From assembly GCF_029011175.1 (NCBI RefSeq), contig NZ_CP118946.1, positions 682,001 to 746,000 on the forward strand: DNA of 64,000 bases. Direction: 5' to 3'. The position numbers and the translations under genes were made by a program. How positions within the stretch are numbered: position 1 is the first letter of the stretch; the number at the start of each line of letters is the position of its first letter. Below are positions 17,848 through 26,896 of the stretch, in pieces. The notes under the pieces are model-generated. The model had not been told where the DNA came from, ran no database searches, and saw only the letters and a list, made by a program, of their open reading frames with translations. Origin of the DNA: Winkia neuii (GTDB taxonomy: Bacteria; Actinomycetota; Actinomycetes; Actinomycetales; Actinomycetaceae).

Positions 17848-19053
17848 GTGAGTAGAGTGTTGCAGGCGTGGGATCGTCAGGAGGCTTCTTCGCGGGTGAA
17901 GAAGCTATTTTTGAAGAATTTCGAGGCCGAAGCCGACGGCGTGTGGTTTGCCCCTGGCAGGGTAAATCTTATTGGCGAACATACTGATTACAACGGTGGC
18001 CTCTGCCTACCGATTGCGTTGCCGCACGGCACATATGTGGCGGCCTCGAAACGTGAAGATGGGCTGATGCGGCTAGTGTCGGCACAGATCCCGGGTGTGT
18101 TGCAGGTTGATCTTCAACAGGTCCTGCCCGGTAATCCGAATAAGATTCCTGGGTGGGCCACCTACGTTGCCGGGGTGGTGTGGGCACTGCGTCAGCAGGG
18201 CTTCATTCTGGGCGGGGCAGATATTGCGATTGATTCCTGCGTTCCGTTCGGAGCCGGGCTATCTTCGTCTGCAGCGTTGGAATGCGCCGTGGCAGTCGCA
18301 ATGGTTGACCTCTATTCGCTGGCCATCTCGAAAGAACAGATAGTGGAGGCGGCCAGAGCTGCCGAAAATCAGATTGCTGGTGCTCCCACAGGTGGCTTGG
18401 ATCAGTCTGCCTCGGTGCGGTGTGCCCGCGGGCATGCGCTGGAATTGAACTGTAGGGACATGTCCGCGACGAATGTGCCATTCGACCTCGCGAAAGCGCA
18501 GGCGCAGCTACTGGTTATTGATACCCGTGCGACCCACGAGCTGACGGATGGCCAGTACGGCAAACGCCGCACTTCCTGTGAACGAGCCGCGCAAATCCTG
18601 GGCGTGAGCTACCTAGCGGATATTCCTCCGGAAGGTTTAGCCGGCGCCTTGGAAAGGCTAGAAGATCCCATGTTGCGGCGGTGCACTAGGCACGTCGTGA
18701 GCGAGGTAGCGCGCGTTCGCCATAGCGTGCAGCTCCTGCGCGAAGAGCAGCTGGACGCTAGCACATTGGAACGCATTGGGAGCCTCTTCAATGAATCGCA
18801 TGCTTCGTTGCGTGATGACTATGAGGTCTCCTGCGAAGAATTGGATGTGGCAGTGGAGGCAGCGCTCGCGGCGGGAGCCTATGGGGCGCGTATGACCGGA
18901 GGCGGTTTCGGCGGGTCAGCCATCGCTTTGGTTGATTCGGAGCAGAGCGAACCAGTGCGGGCGCAGATAATCGACGCCTATGCCGCGCATTCGTTTACCG
19001 AACCCGTCTTCTTAGAGGTCGAACCGGGGCCGGCAGCAGGAAGGATTTGCTAG
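17848..19053 (+). CDS. galK: Galactokinase
   Basis: Phosphorylates galactose to galactose 1-phosphate in the Leloir pathway. It is 401 aa with the GHMP-kinase motifs: GRVNLIGEHTDYNGG (37-51, galactokinase signature), PFGAGLSSSAALECA (ATP loop) and MTGGGFGGSAIALV. The GTG start lacks a ribosome-binding site but has a -10 box at leaderless distance. galE lies in the window at 44.8 kb and no galT is seen. Its TAG overlaps the manC start as TAGTG. Confidence 0.96.
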   Translation: MSRVLQAWDRQEASSRVKKLFLKNFEAEADGVWFAPGRVNLIGEHTDYNGGLCLPIALPHGTYVAASKREDGLMRLVSAQIPGVLQVDLQQVLPGNPNKIPGWATYVAGVVWALRQQGFILGGADIAIDSCVPFGAGLSSSAALECAVAVAMVDLYSLAISKEQIVEAARAAENQIAGAPTGGLDQSASVRCARGHALELNCRDMSATNVPFDLAKAQAQLLVIDTRATHELTDGQYGKRRTSCERAAQILGVSYLADIPPEGLAGALERLEDPMLRRCTRHVVSEVARVRHSVQLLREEQLDASTLERIGSLFNESHASLRDDYEVSCEELDVAVEAALAAGAYGARMTGGGFGGSAIALVDSEQSEPVRAQIIDAYAAHSFTEPVFLEVEPGPAAGRIC

Positions 19054-20102
19054 TGAGGGCGATTATTCCAGCTGGGGGAGCGGGTACCCGCCTGTGGCCA
19101 TTGTCGAAGCGGAATCGACCGAAGTTTCTTCTGGATTTAGCTGGCACCGGCCAGTCTCTGCTTGCCGACGCAGTTTCCCGGCTAGACGGTGCTGCTTCGG
19201 TCATGGTGGTAACGGGATCGATGCACGAGGACGCGGTGCGCGCCCAGCTGGATTCCAATGTCGAGGTGATTACCGAGCTTTCTCCGCGCGATTCTATGGC
19301 TGCGATTGGCCTAGCAGCGGCCATCGTCGAGGCTCGACACGGTCGGTCAGAAGTAGTCGGCTCTTTTGCAGCTGATCACGTGGTTGCTGACGTGAGCGAA
19401 TTTCGACGCGCGGTGGAAGCGGCAGTGCGAGCTGCTCAGCAGGGCTGGATTTGCACCATTGGGATTGGTCCGAGGTTTGCTTCGACGGGTTTCGGCTACA
19501 TTGCCCCGGGCGAGGAAACCGATTGCGAGGGAACTCGGAAGGTCCGGGAATTTGTAGAGAAGCCATCCCAACAAGTGGCCAGCGAATATGTGCGCAATGG
19601 GTACTTGTGGAATGGCGGGATGTTCGTCGCGCAGGCGGGTGTGCTGCTCGATACTCTAGCGCTAAACCATCCCCATCTTGCCCGGGGACTGCGGCAGATC
19701 GCTGCGGCGTGGGACGGTCCTGAACGCGATGACGTGCGCGAACGCGTTTGGCCTTGCCTAACTAAGATTGCTATCGATCATGCTGTTGCTGAGCCGGCAG
19801 CCGCCCTCGGCAAGGTGGCGGTGGCACCTACCGCCCCGTCGATGGGGTGGGATGATCTTGGCGATTTCAAGTCTCTCGCTAAAGTAGCCCCTGTCGTCCA
19901 GGTTGGCAGAAAAGCTGCCGAGGTCGAAGCCGACGAGGGCGTCTTCGTGGCGACTGACCTGGATTCGTCCGAAATGATTGCCGTGTTGGGACTGGAAGAC
20001 GTCGTGGTAGTGCGAACTAAGGATGCAACTTTGGTCGCAAGCTCCGAAAAGGCCCAGGAGATCAAGAAATTGGTAGAAACTCTTCCCGCGGATTACCGAT
20101 GA
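19053..20102 (+). CDS. manC: Mannose-1-phosphate guanylyltransferase
   Basis: Makes GDP-mannose from mannose 1-phosphate and GTP for glycan synthesis. The 349-aa single-domain protein starts with the nucleotidyltransferase motif IPAGGAGTRLWPLSKRNRPK and has FVEKPS and GYLWNGGMFVA. I chose GTG 19053, nine bases after AGGAAGGA, over TTG 19047, which would be too close. It lacks the phosphomannose isomerase domain of longer ManC proteins. It is translationally coupled to galK upstream and to the lipoprotein downstream (ATGA overlap). Confidence 0.92.
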   Translation: MRAIIPAGGAGTRLWPLSKRNRPKFLLDLAGTGQSLLADAVSRLDGAASVMVVTGSMHEDAVRAQLDSNVEVITELSPRDSMAAIGLAAAIVEARHGRSEVVGSFAADHVVADVSEFRRAVEAAVRAAQQGWICTIGIGPRFASTGFGYIAPGEETDCEGTRKVREFVEKPSQQVASEYVRNGYLWNGGMFVAQAGVLLDTLALNHPHLARGLRQIAAAWDGPERDDVRERVWPCLTKIAIDHAVAEPAAALGKVAVAPTAPSMGWDDLGDFKSLAKVAPVVQVGRKAAEVEADEGVFVATDLDSSEMIAVLGLEDVVVVRTKDATLVASSEKAQEIKKLVETLPADYR

Positions 20103-21244
20103 GACGTCTGCTAGCTATTTTATGCGTGGCCTTACTTGCCGCTGGGTGTCAGGCAAGTGATAAGCCGGCGCATATTGCCCAACCTCCTACTAAGGTGTGC
20201 GCGGTTCTGGAGGGTGCAGATAGGCCTGGCACAGAGGCAGCTAATGCAGCTAAGGGGATCGTTGCCAGGCGCGGAGCACAGGTGCGGTTTGTGCCTGATT
20301 CCGTTGCCGGCCAGCTGGCAATGGAAGGCTTTTTAGAAGATGGCTGTAACTTGCAGGTTGTTTTTGGTGCAAACCTGGAAGCTGCTGCTACCAAGCTTGC
20401 GATGGCCAACCCGAAAGTGCACTTTGTATTTGCATCGATGCCTCTGCGCAGCACCGAGTTACCCGAGAATGTAAAGCCTGTTCGGTTCAACTTGTCTACA
20501 TCTGCTTTTCAGGCCGGTTATGCTGGAGCGCGGTACACGCGCACCAAGAAATTGGCGGTGGTGGCCGGAGACTACAGCAACGTCTCCGCCACGGTGCTTG
20601 CTAATTTCAGCGCCGGAATGTCCCATTTCGATCTAGCTCACCCGCACGCCCAGCCCTCACTATCGAATACTACCGATGAGGGCGAAGGCTTTTACTTAGG
20701 GGCAATGGCCGCCCCGGAGCAAGGAGAGGAGGCAGCAAAGCAACTTTACGAAACCGATGCAGATGTAATAGTTGCCGCTGCTTCGGAGCAGGCGAATAAC
20801 GCCCTCATCCGCACACTGATCAAGGAACGGTCCGCCGATCGCGAAGGGGAAAAGAAGACCCTAGGAGTGATCTTGCTGGGCCCTCCTGACGTTGCTAAGG
20901 CGCTGGGAACTGAGCAGGCGAAGCAACTGGTTATTGGGGCGGTTGTGCGAAACTGGGAAGCCGCTCTTAGGACTGTCTTGGAGCAGGTTAGAAAGAAGGG
21001 CTTCAGCTCTGCTCCTTACATTGCCAGCGAGCCAGAAGAAGAAACAGAGTTTCAGATTTTGCCAGATGGTGCCGGGCCAGTCACCAAGGCCATTTGCGAG
21101 GCCGCCTCGGCTGCCCGAAAACAGTTCGCAAAAGATCCGCATTCCTTGGTAGAACCCAAGCCAGCACCCGGGCAGATTGATGCGACGACGTTCCGGCCTC
21201 CCACTGAAAAGAGCGAAGAATTAGCCAAGAAGCTGAAGAAGTAG
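20099..21244 (+). CDS. Divergent BMP-like lipoprotein
   Basis: A 381-aa exported lipoprotein with signal MRRLLAILCVALLAAGC (lipobox AAGC, Cys17). The body is distantly like the BMP family, with a segment resembling the family FQAGYAGA region (residues about 139-146). It lacks the clear nucleoside-binding motifs of the 14681 protein and ends in a Pro/Lys-rich tail. It overlaps manC by 4 bases. The ligand is unknown. Membership of BMP is my reading of the overall pattern. Confidence 0.75.
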   Translation: MRRLLAILCVALLAAGCQASDKPAHIAQPPTKVCAVLEGADRPGTEAANAAKGIVARRGAQVRFVPDSVAGQLAMEGFLEDGCNLQVVFGANLEAAATKLAMANPKVHFVFASMPLRSTELPENVKPVRFNLSTSAFQAGYAGARYTRTKKLAVVAGDYSNVSATVLANFSAGMSHFDLAHPHAQPSLSNTTDEGEGFYLGAMAAPEQGEEAAKQLYETDADVIVAAASEQANNALIRTLIKERSADREGEKKTLGVILLGPPDVAKALGTEQAKQLVIGAVVRNWEAALRTVLEQVRKKGFSSAPYIASEPEEETEFQILPDGAGPVTKAICEAASAARKQFAKDPHSLVEPKPAPGQIDATTFRPPTEKSEELAKKLKK

Positions 21245-21321
21245 CCTGAACGAAAGGTTAACTGCAGGTCGCAATACGGAAAAAGTGCAGGTGTCAGCAC
21301 GCAAAACTTTCGTAAGTGAGG

Positions 21322-21327
21322 CATACT
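21322..21327 (+). promoter_or_regulatory. -10 box for leaderless LOG-family gene
   Basis: CATACT ends 6 bases before ATG 21334, and there is no ribosome-binding site in between. The spacing matches the boxes at 17836, 35785 and 43090. Confidence 0.6.
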
Positions 21328-21333
21328 GGGAAA

Positions 21334-22059
21334 ATGAGTAGAAGTGAAACGTATAGACGCGGTCCGGTGATGCTGCGGGGACGGATGATCCCAAAAGAAA
21401 CCACCGACACTAGGCTGCTCAAGAAAGGGCAGGAATCTGATTGGCTCCACATGGACCCCTGGCGGGTATTGCGAATCCAGGCAGAATTTGTCGAGGGATT
21501 CGGGGCGCTGGCAGAGCTGGGGCCTGCGGTCAGTGTATTTGGATCGGCAAGAACGAAGCCGGACAGTGACCACTACAAGTTCGGTTACGAAGTGGGCAAG
21601 CTGCTAGCCCAAAAGAACATCGCGACGATTACCGGGGGAGGCCCCGGCGTAATGGAAGCGGCGAACAAGGGTGCTCACGAACACGACGGCGCTTCCGTCG
21701 GGCTCGGAATTGAGCTGCCTCACGAACAGATGATGAACCAGTGGGTGAACCTGGGCGTGAATTTCCGGTACTTCTTTGTCCGCAAGACAATGTTTGTAAA
21801 GTATGCTTCTGGGTTCATCGTGATGCCCGGCGGATTTGGTACGTTGGACGAAATGTTCGAATCTGTGACGCTGGTGCAAACACGCAAAATCAAGCGGTTC
21901 CCGATCGTGCTGGTAGGCGCTGATTACTGGGGAGGCCTGCTGAAGTGGATGCGCGAGACCGTTCTAGAAGCGGGATACATCAGCGAGGAAGATCCGGATA
22001 TGTTCTATGTCGCAGATACTCCCGAAGAGGCCGTAAAGCTCGCTACCGCTGAGTTGTAG
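21334..22059 (+). CDS. LOG-family (TIGR00730) phosphoribohydrolase
   Basis: A 241-aa Rossmann-fold protein of the LONELY GUY family. Members cleave cytokinin riboside monophosphates or AMP/CMP-type nucleotides to the base and ribose 5-phosphate. The signature PGGFGTLDEMFE is present, with TGGGPGVMEAANKGA and GLGIELPHEQ before it. I chose ATG 21334. An upstream in-frame GTG at 21316 would fall in the -10 region. Confidence 0.9.
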   Translation: MSRSETYRRGPVMLRGRMIPKETTDTRLLKKGQESDWLHMDPWRVLRIQAEFVEGFGALAELGPAVSVFGSARTKPDSDHYKFGYEVGKLLAQKNIATITGGGPGVMEAANKGAHEHDGASVGLGIELPHEQMMNQWVNLGVNFRYFFVRKTMFVKYASGFIVMPGGFGTLDEMFESVTLVQTRKIKRFPIVLVGADYWGGLLKWMRETVLEAGYISEEDPDMFYVADTPEEAVKLATAEL

Positions 22060-22158
22060 GTTATCTCAGGCCCCTTTTATATCAATTTGGTAAAATGGCC
22101 CTATGCTACCGAAAAGTAGCTGGCAATCGTGCCAATACATGTAAGGACAGGTGCGCAC

Positions 22159-22320
22159 ATGGCAGCAATGAAGCCCAGGACTGGCGACGGCCCCCTCGAA
22201 GTTGTAAAAGAGGGCAGGGGAATTCTAATGCGGGTCCCTCTAGAGGGCGGCGGACGGCTGGTAGTTGAGCTTAGCGATGAAGAGGCTCAGGACCTAGCCA
22301 AGGCACTTGAGGAACTGTAA
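22159..22320 (+). CDS. DUF3117 small actinobacterial protein
   Basis: A 53-aa protein opening MAAMKPRTGDGPLEV and containing GRGILMRVPLEGGGRLVVEL. This matches the strongly conserved DUF3117 family, which is almost confined to Actinobacteria and has no known function. I chose ATG 22159 because the family begins there. The protein is closed by a strong shared terminator. Confidence 0.93.
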   Translation: MAAMKPRTGDGPLEVVKEGRGILMRVPLEGGGRLVVELSDEEAQDLAKALEEL

Positions 22321-22326
22321 AAAATG

Positions 22327-22350
22327 GGGGGCGACCGCTTGGTCGCCCCC
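22327..22350. terminator. Bidirectional terminator
   Basis: A 10-bp perfect stem, GGGGGCGACC (22327-22336) with 22341-22350, and loop GCTT. It lies between the convergent DUF3117 gene and the methyltransferase gene. Confidence 0.85.
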
Positions 22351-22364
22351 AACGCTATAACGGG

Positions 22365-22997
22365 TTACTTTCGAGCAATCCCAATGGCCATGCCGTCTCC
22401 GATTGGCAGCACGGAGCTGATCCAAGAATCTTTGTCTTGCAGGGACTTGATGGCCTCGCGCATCTGCACTGTTTCTGGATCGCGGCGAGCGGGGTCGGCC
22501 ACCTGGTCGTGCCAGAGAGCATGCAGGAGCACCACTGCACCGCCAGGGCGCACTAGCTCCCATGCGTGCCTGAGGTAGGCGTCGACCTCGTTGACGTCAC
22601 CGTCAATTACCACCATGTCGTAGGCGTTGTGCGCCATTCGGGGAAGCACTTCCAGTGCCCGTCCGGTGATTAGGCGAGTGTGCTGAGAGGGGATACCGGC
22701 GTCGCGGAAAAGCCCTCGAGCTGCCTTGTGGAATTCAGACTCGATGTCAATAGAGGTGATTACCCCGGAGGCAGCCATGCCTTCGAGCAAGTACAGGGCA
22801 GAAGTTCCAGTCCCGGTACCGATCTCGAGTACAGTCCTGGCTCCCATTGCGCCTGCCAACGTGCGCAGCATTGCCCCGGATGCGCGGGATACTGCTGGCG
22901 CTCCCAGCTCTTCTCCTAGGGCACGAGCCTTGGCAATAACATCGTCCTGGTCGGCAATCTCTTCTGTGTAGGTCCAGGAGAGGGCTTTCTCGCTCAC
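22365..22997 (-). CDS. Class I SAM-dependent O-methyltransferase
   Basis: A 210-aa protein of the caffeoyl-CoA/catechol O-methyltransferase family, related by eye to mycobacterial Rv1220c. The SAM-binding motif I is VLEIGTGTGTSALYL (about 56-70), followed by SIDIESEF, MVVIDGDVNEVDAYL and RPGGAVVLL. The substrate is unknown. It starts downstream of mrp with only a short gap (22998-23031). Confidence 0.88.
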   Translation of the reverse strand: MSEKALSWTYTEEIADQDDVIAKARALGEELGAPAVSRASGAMLRTLAGAMGARTVLEIGTGTGTSALYLLEGMAASGVITSIDIESEFHKAARGLFRDAGIPSQHTRLITGRALEVLPRMAHNAYDMVVIDGDVNEVDAYLRHAWELVRPGGAVVLLHALWHDQVADPARRDPETVQMREAIKSLQDKDSWISSVLPIGDGMAIGIARK

Positions 22998-23031
22998 GGT
23001 TACTCCTTTTTATTTACTAAGCCTACTAGGC

Positions 23032-24141
23032 TCACAGCGGGGACACGCCCAAGTTGCGCCCGGATAGGCCGCGGGAGCGTTTAGAGAGTTTCTTGGCAAG
23101 GCCTTGTAGCGCGCTGGCTGCGGGGCCGTCGGAAAGGGCAACCGGCGTGCCGTTGTCTCCACCGATTCGCAGATCTACGTCGAGCGGGATCTGGGCCAGT
23201 AGATCTACCGGGTAGCCAAGAACGGTTGCTAGACGCGCCGATACCATTTCTCCGCCGCCGGAGCCGAAGACCTCGATCTTTTGCCCGTCTGGCGTTTGCA
23301 TGTAGGCCATGTTCTCGACGACCCCAATTACTCGCTGGTGAGTTTGGGCAGCGATGGAGCCGGAGCGTTCCGCCACTTCGGCAGCTGCAATCTGCGGGGT
23401 TGTCACCAACAAGATCTCGCTGCCGGGAAGTAGCTGGGCAATAGAGAGGGCGACGTCGCCTGTCCCGGGAGGAAGATCTAGTAGTAGTACGTCCAGATCG
23501 CCCCAGTACACGTCGGTGAGGAATTGTTGCAGGGCGCGGTGAAGCATTGGTCCGCGCCAGACCACCGGTTGCCCGTCTGGTACGAACATGCCAATAGACA
23601 TTACTTTTACGTCGTGGGCGACAGGCGGCACGATCATGCCGTCGATCATCGTGGGCTCGTGCTCAACCCCCAGCATGCGGGGGATCGAGAAGCCGTAGAT
23701 GTCAGCGTCGACAACTCCGACTTTGAGCCCTTCTTTAGCCATGGCCACGGCCAAATTAGCGGTGACTGAGGATTTGCCTACGCCGCCCTTGCCGGAAGCT
23801 ACTGCGATAACGCGGGTCAGCGAGTTGGGTTGGGCGAAGGGAACCTGGCGGGTGGGGCCGCTTAGCTTTTCGCGTAGTCCTTTGCGCTGCTCCTCGTTCA
23901 TCACGCCCAGGTGGATTTCGACGTCAGTGATGCCGTCTACTTCGAGGGCGGCTTTGGTAGCGTCGGCCTTGATCGTGTTTTGCAGGGGACAGCCTGCAAC
24001 GGTTAGGTCGATACTAATGTCTGCCTTACCGTCAGCAACTGAGACTTCTCGGACCATGTCTAGGTCGGTGATCGGGCGACGCAGTTCTGGATCGATCACA
24101 GATTGCATCGCATTTGCAACGGCTTGTTCTAACTCAGTCAT
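23032..24141 (-). CDS. mrp: Mrp/NBP35-family iron-sulfur carrier ATPase
   Basis: A 369-aa P-loop ATPase thought to carry and transfer Fe-S clusters. The N-terminal MIP18/DUF59 domain (1-90, with DPELRRPITDLDMV and CPLQNTI) is followed by the ATPase domain with the deviant Walker A ASGKGGVGKSS (about 114-124), VGVVDADIYG and DLPPGTGD. The CxxC expected after VENM in E. coli ApbC is absent (MAYMQTPDGQ), which I recall as common in actinobacterial members. Its neighbours keep the mycobacterial order around Rv1229c. Confidence 0.92.
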   Translation of the reverse strand: MTELEQAVANAMQSVIDPELRRPITDLDMVREVSVADGKADISIDLTVAGCPLQNTIKADATKAALEVDGITDVEIHLGVMNEEQRKGLREKLSGPTRQVPFAQPNSLTRVIAVASGKGGVGKSSVTANLAVAMAKEGLKVGVVDADIYGFSIPRMLGVEHEPTMIDGMIVPPVAHDVKVMSIGMFVPDGQPVVWRGPMLHRALQQFLTDVYWGDLDVLLLDLPPGTGDVALSIAQLLPGSEILLVTTPQIAAAEVAERSGSIAAQTHQRVIGVVENMAYMQTPDGQKIEVFGSGGGEMVSARLATVLGYPVDLLAQIPLDVDLRIGGDNGTPVALSDGPAASALQGLAKKLSKRSRGLSGRNLGVSPL

Positions 24142-24183
24142 AGTTCCAATCGTATGGTGTTGCGCTGGTGCGTCCGCACCCTG

Positions 24184-24720
24184 TTATGCCTTTGGCGAAT
24201 CGGACTTCTTTTTGTCCTCTGTCGCGTTTACTAGTTCTTCTAACAAATCACGGATTTCCGAACGGACGAAATCGCGCGTGGCTACGTCGTTCATAGCGAT
24301 TCGCAGCGAGGCAATTTCGCGCGTCAGGTATTCCGTATCTGACAGAGACCGTTCTGCGCGGCGCCTATCTTGTTCGGCCAGCACCCTATCGCGGTCGTCT
24401 TGTCTGTTCTGGGCCAGCAGGAGCAGTGGGGCCGAATAGGAGGCCTGGGTGGAAAAGGCCAGGTTCAGCAGGATGAACGGGTACGGGTCGAAGGGGGAGA
24501 GGCCGCGTACTCGGGCAAGCACGATGTTTGAAATGATCCAGGCTCCCACGAAGATAGTCATCCAGAGCAAGAACTTAGGCGTCCCGAAAAAGCGAGCTAT
24601 TGCCTCCGCAGCCCTGCCGAAGGTTTCGTTTTCTCCGCCCGAAGAGCGTCGCCTGGACCGGTTCATAAAGCGTCCGAAGCGGCTGCCTGACTTTGTGGGG
24701 GTGTCTAGGCGCTCATTCAT
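24184..24720 (-). CDS. DUF1003 membrane protein
   Basis: A 178-aa protein with a basic N-terminus, two central hydrophobic segments (FLLWMTIFVGAWIISNIVLA and PYPFILLNLAFSTQASYSAP, with the family FDPYPF motif) and a charged, coiled-coil-prone C-terminus. The function is unknown. The start overlaps the end of the upstream CBS-protein gene by 8 bases, so the two are probably translated together. Confidence 0.9.
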   Translation of the reverse strand: MNERLDTPTKSGSRFGRFMNRSRRRSSGGENETFGRAAEAIARFFGTPKFLLWMTIFVGAWIISNIVLARVRGLSPFDPYPFILLNLAFSTQASYSAPLLLLAQNRQDDRDRVLAEQDRRRAERSLSDTEYLTREIASLRIAMNDVATRDFVRSEIRDLLEELVNATEDKKKSDSPKA

Positions 24721-26020
24721 CTGAATGCTCCCTGTCCATCGATTCGTCTGTTATCTTTTCGTCTGCTTCTCGCCAGTCGTTGGGGAGTAGCTCGTCTAGA
24801 ACGTCGTCTACAGAGACCGCTCCGAGGAGATGCCCGTCCGCGTCTACTACGGGCAGAGCAGTCAGGTTGTAAGTTGCCAGGAGCCTGGTGATGGTACCGA
24901 TACCTGCCGAAGCGTCGACTCCATCTAGGTCGCCGTCAAGAATAGAGCCCAATAGTGTTTGCGGGGGTTCTCGTAGGGCGCGCTGTATGTGCACAATCCC
25001 CAAAAACCTGCCGGTGGGTGTCTCTAAGGGAGGACGGACCACGCATACCAGCGCGGCGAGGGCGGGGGGTACGTCTACCTTGCGCACGTGTGCAAGCAAC
25101 GTGGCGACGTTGGCATCCGGGGGCAAGATGACGGGTTCAGTGGTCATCAGACCGCCAGCAGTGTGCTCACCGTAAGCAAGCAAGCGGCGCACATCCTCGG
25201 CCTCTTCGGGTTCCATCAGTTCCAGAAGTTGGCTGGCTTTGTTGTCGGGTAGCTCTTGGACCAAGTCGGCGGCGTCGTCTGGTTGCATCTCGTCTAGCAC
25301 GTCCGCAGCCCTTGGGGCAGCAAGGTGAGCCACAATGGAAACGCGGTCCTCTTCGCCCAATTCTTCGAGCACGTCCGCTAGTCGTTCGTCCGGTAGTTCT
25401 TCGGCGACTTCGAGGCGACGGTCGTCAGGTAGATCGTGAAGAGCATCAGCCAAGTCCGCAGCGCGCAGCCCTTCATACATGGCCAGCAGGTGGGACGTGT
25501 CAGCGGGAATCATATTGACCCGCATGCCGGTGATCTGGGAGGGCGTTACGAGGGCGTCCCCTCCGGTGCGCTTGAATCCGAAAGTGCCCGGGCGCCCTCG
25601 TTCTACGTAAACCTTTGAAATATACCAATCACTATTTTGGTCCTGCTCAATGGCTAGATCAGCGATTCGTCCCTGCCCAGAGCCGTCCTTGAAGGTGACT
25701 AGGCGTCCCAATACTTCACCAACGACCAGCGACTCAACCGGCCGCTGGCTGAATCGACGCAAATTCAGCATGCCTGTAGTGATTACCGCCCCGGGTTTAA
25801 TAGCGGTTACGCGAGTGAGAGGCATAAAGACTCGACGCAGGGAACCGACCTCTACTACCAGGCCGATTGCGCGGTGGTTGCCCGTGTAGCGCATCATCAC
25901 AACCACGTCGCTGACTTTGCCAATCGCGTCCCCGACCGGATCGAACACCGCAGTGCCTGCAAGTTTAGCTACGAAGACCCTGCCCCCGACGCTTTTTACA
26001 GTTTTTGCGGAATGGCGCAT
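24713..26020 (-). CDS. PRC-barrel / MgtE-N / CBS-domain protein
   Basis: A 435-aa soluble protein built like the cytoplasmic half of the magnesium channel MgtE, without its membrane domain. Residues about 12-180 hold two PRC-barrel-like units, then MgtE-N repeats (LPDDRRLEVAEELPDERLADVLEEL, QPDDAADLVQELPD) to about 270, then two CBS domains to the C-terminus. A regulatory or Mg2+-sensing role is inference. The paired DUF1003 membrane protein is a plausible partner. This gene order is common in actinobacteria. Confidence 0.88.
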   Translation of the reverse strand: MRHSAKTVKSVGGRVFVAKLAGTAVFDPVGDAIGKVSDVVVMMRYTGNHRAIGLVVEVGSLRRVFMPLTRVTAIKPGAVITTGMLNLRRFSQRPVESLVVGEVLGRLVTFKDGSGQGRIADLAIEQDQNSDWYISKVYVERGRPGTFGFKRTGGDALVTPSQITGMRVNMIPADTSHLLAMYEGLRAADLADALHDLPDDRRLEVAEELPDERLADVLEELGEEDRVSIVAHLAAPRAADVLDEMQPDDAADLVQELPDNKASQLLELMEPEEAEDVRRLLAYGEHTAGGLMTTEPVILPPDANVATLLAHVRKVDVPPALAALVCVVRPPLETPTGRFLGIVHIQRALREPPQTLLGSILDGDLDGVDASAGIGTITRLLATYNLTALPVVDADGHLLGAVSVDDVLDELLPNDWREADEKITDESMDREHSDE

Positions 26021-26089
26021 GTGGACCTCCGTTACGCTTTTCGCGGCTAGCAGACGCGCTCAAACTACTTTTCTGGCAAACTCAATACT

Positions 26090-26788
26090 ATGTCTACACC
26101 ACTAAACTTTACTTCACCAGTTGGCAAAGCCCCGGCTCCCAAGGGTACCGAAGTGGCTTCATTTCGCACCTACGCGGAGGCACAATCTGCAGTAGATGCG
26201 CTGGCAGAGGCCGACTACCCGGTGCATACCTTAACTATTATTGGTACCGATCTAGTAATGGTCGAGCGTGTCACAGGACGGGCAACGGCCGGCAAGGCAT
26301 TTGCTCGCGGAGCTCTTAATGGGCTTTGGTGGGGCGTCATGCTCGGACTGTTGAGCGCCTTCATCAACCCGGATTTGGGCGGGGCGGCAATAATTATTAC
26401 CGCCGGCGTTATCACCCTCATCTTTGGGCTGATCAATGTTGCCGTGCACGCGATCGCTGGCAAGAAGCGGCGTCAGGATTACACCTCAGTTACCTCGGTT
26501 GCAGCTTCGCGTTTTTCAGTGCTTGCCCTCGCAGATGCTGCAAAAGCGCGGCAGGCACTAGCCGGCGCGCCAGGAAATATCCTCGAAGCCGCAAATAGGC
26601 CGATCCAGGCGGGCTCAGAACCTGCTGGCCCTACGGCGTTTGGCTCCAAGTCAACCGAGCAGCCCGCTTATGGGGTTCGTCTTTCTGATGCCGAAAAGGC
26701 AAAGCGGAACTCCGAAACTGGACATGGCCGTCACCGCGGTCCCGCTGCCCCAGAAGAGGGCCAGGCGGGCACTCAAGACCAGGAATAG
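26090..26788 (+). CDS. General-stress-type membrane protein
   Basis: A 232-aa protein with a heat-induced YflT/GSP17M-like domain at the N-terminus (VASFRTYAEAQSAVDALAEADYPVHTLTIIGTDLV). Two membrane segments follow (LWWGVMLGLLSAFI and AAIIITAGVITLIFGLINVAV), then a long hydrophilic, probably disordered tail. It is divergent from the MgtE-N/CBS gene with only 69 bases between the starts. The function is not established. Confidence 0.8.
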   Translation: MSTPLNFTSPVGKAPAPKGTEVASFRTYAEAQSAVDALAEADYPVHTLTIIGTDLVMVERVTGRATAGKAFARGALNGLWWGVMLGLLSAFINPDLGGAAIIITAGVITLIFGLINVAVHAIAGKKRRQDYTSVTSVAASRFSVLALADAAKARQALAGAPGNILEAANRPIQAGSEPAGPTAFGSKSTEQPAYGVRLSDAEKAKRNSETGHGRHRGPAAPEEGQAGTQDQE

Positions 26789-26896
26789 TCCGCTAATCGT
26801 GACCAATACCGCCCTGCTGGGGGCGGGAATAAGACGTAGCTGGACGTACCATATAAAAGGCCAGATAGCCGCTAGCGAGTCTTAATAAGGAGCAAT

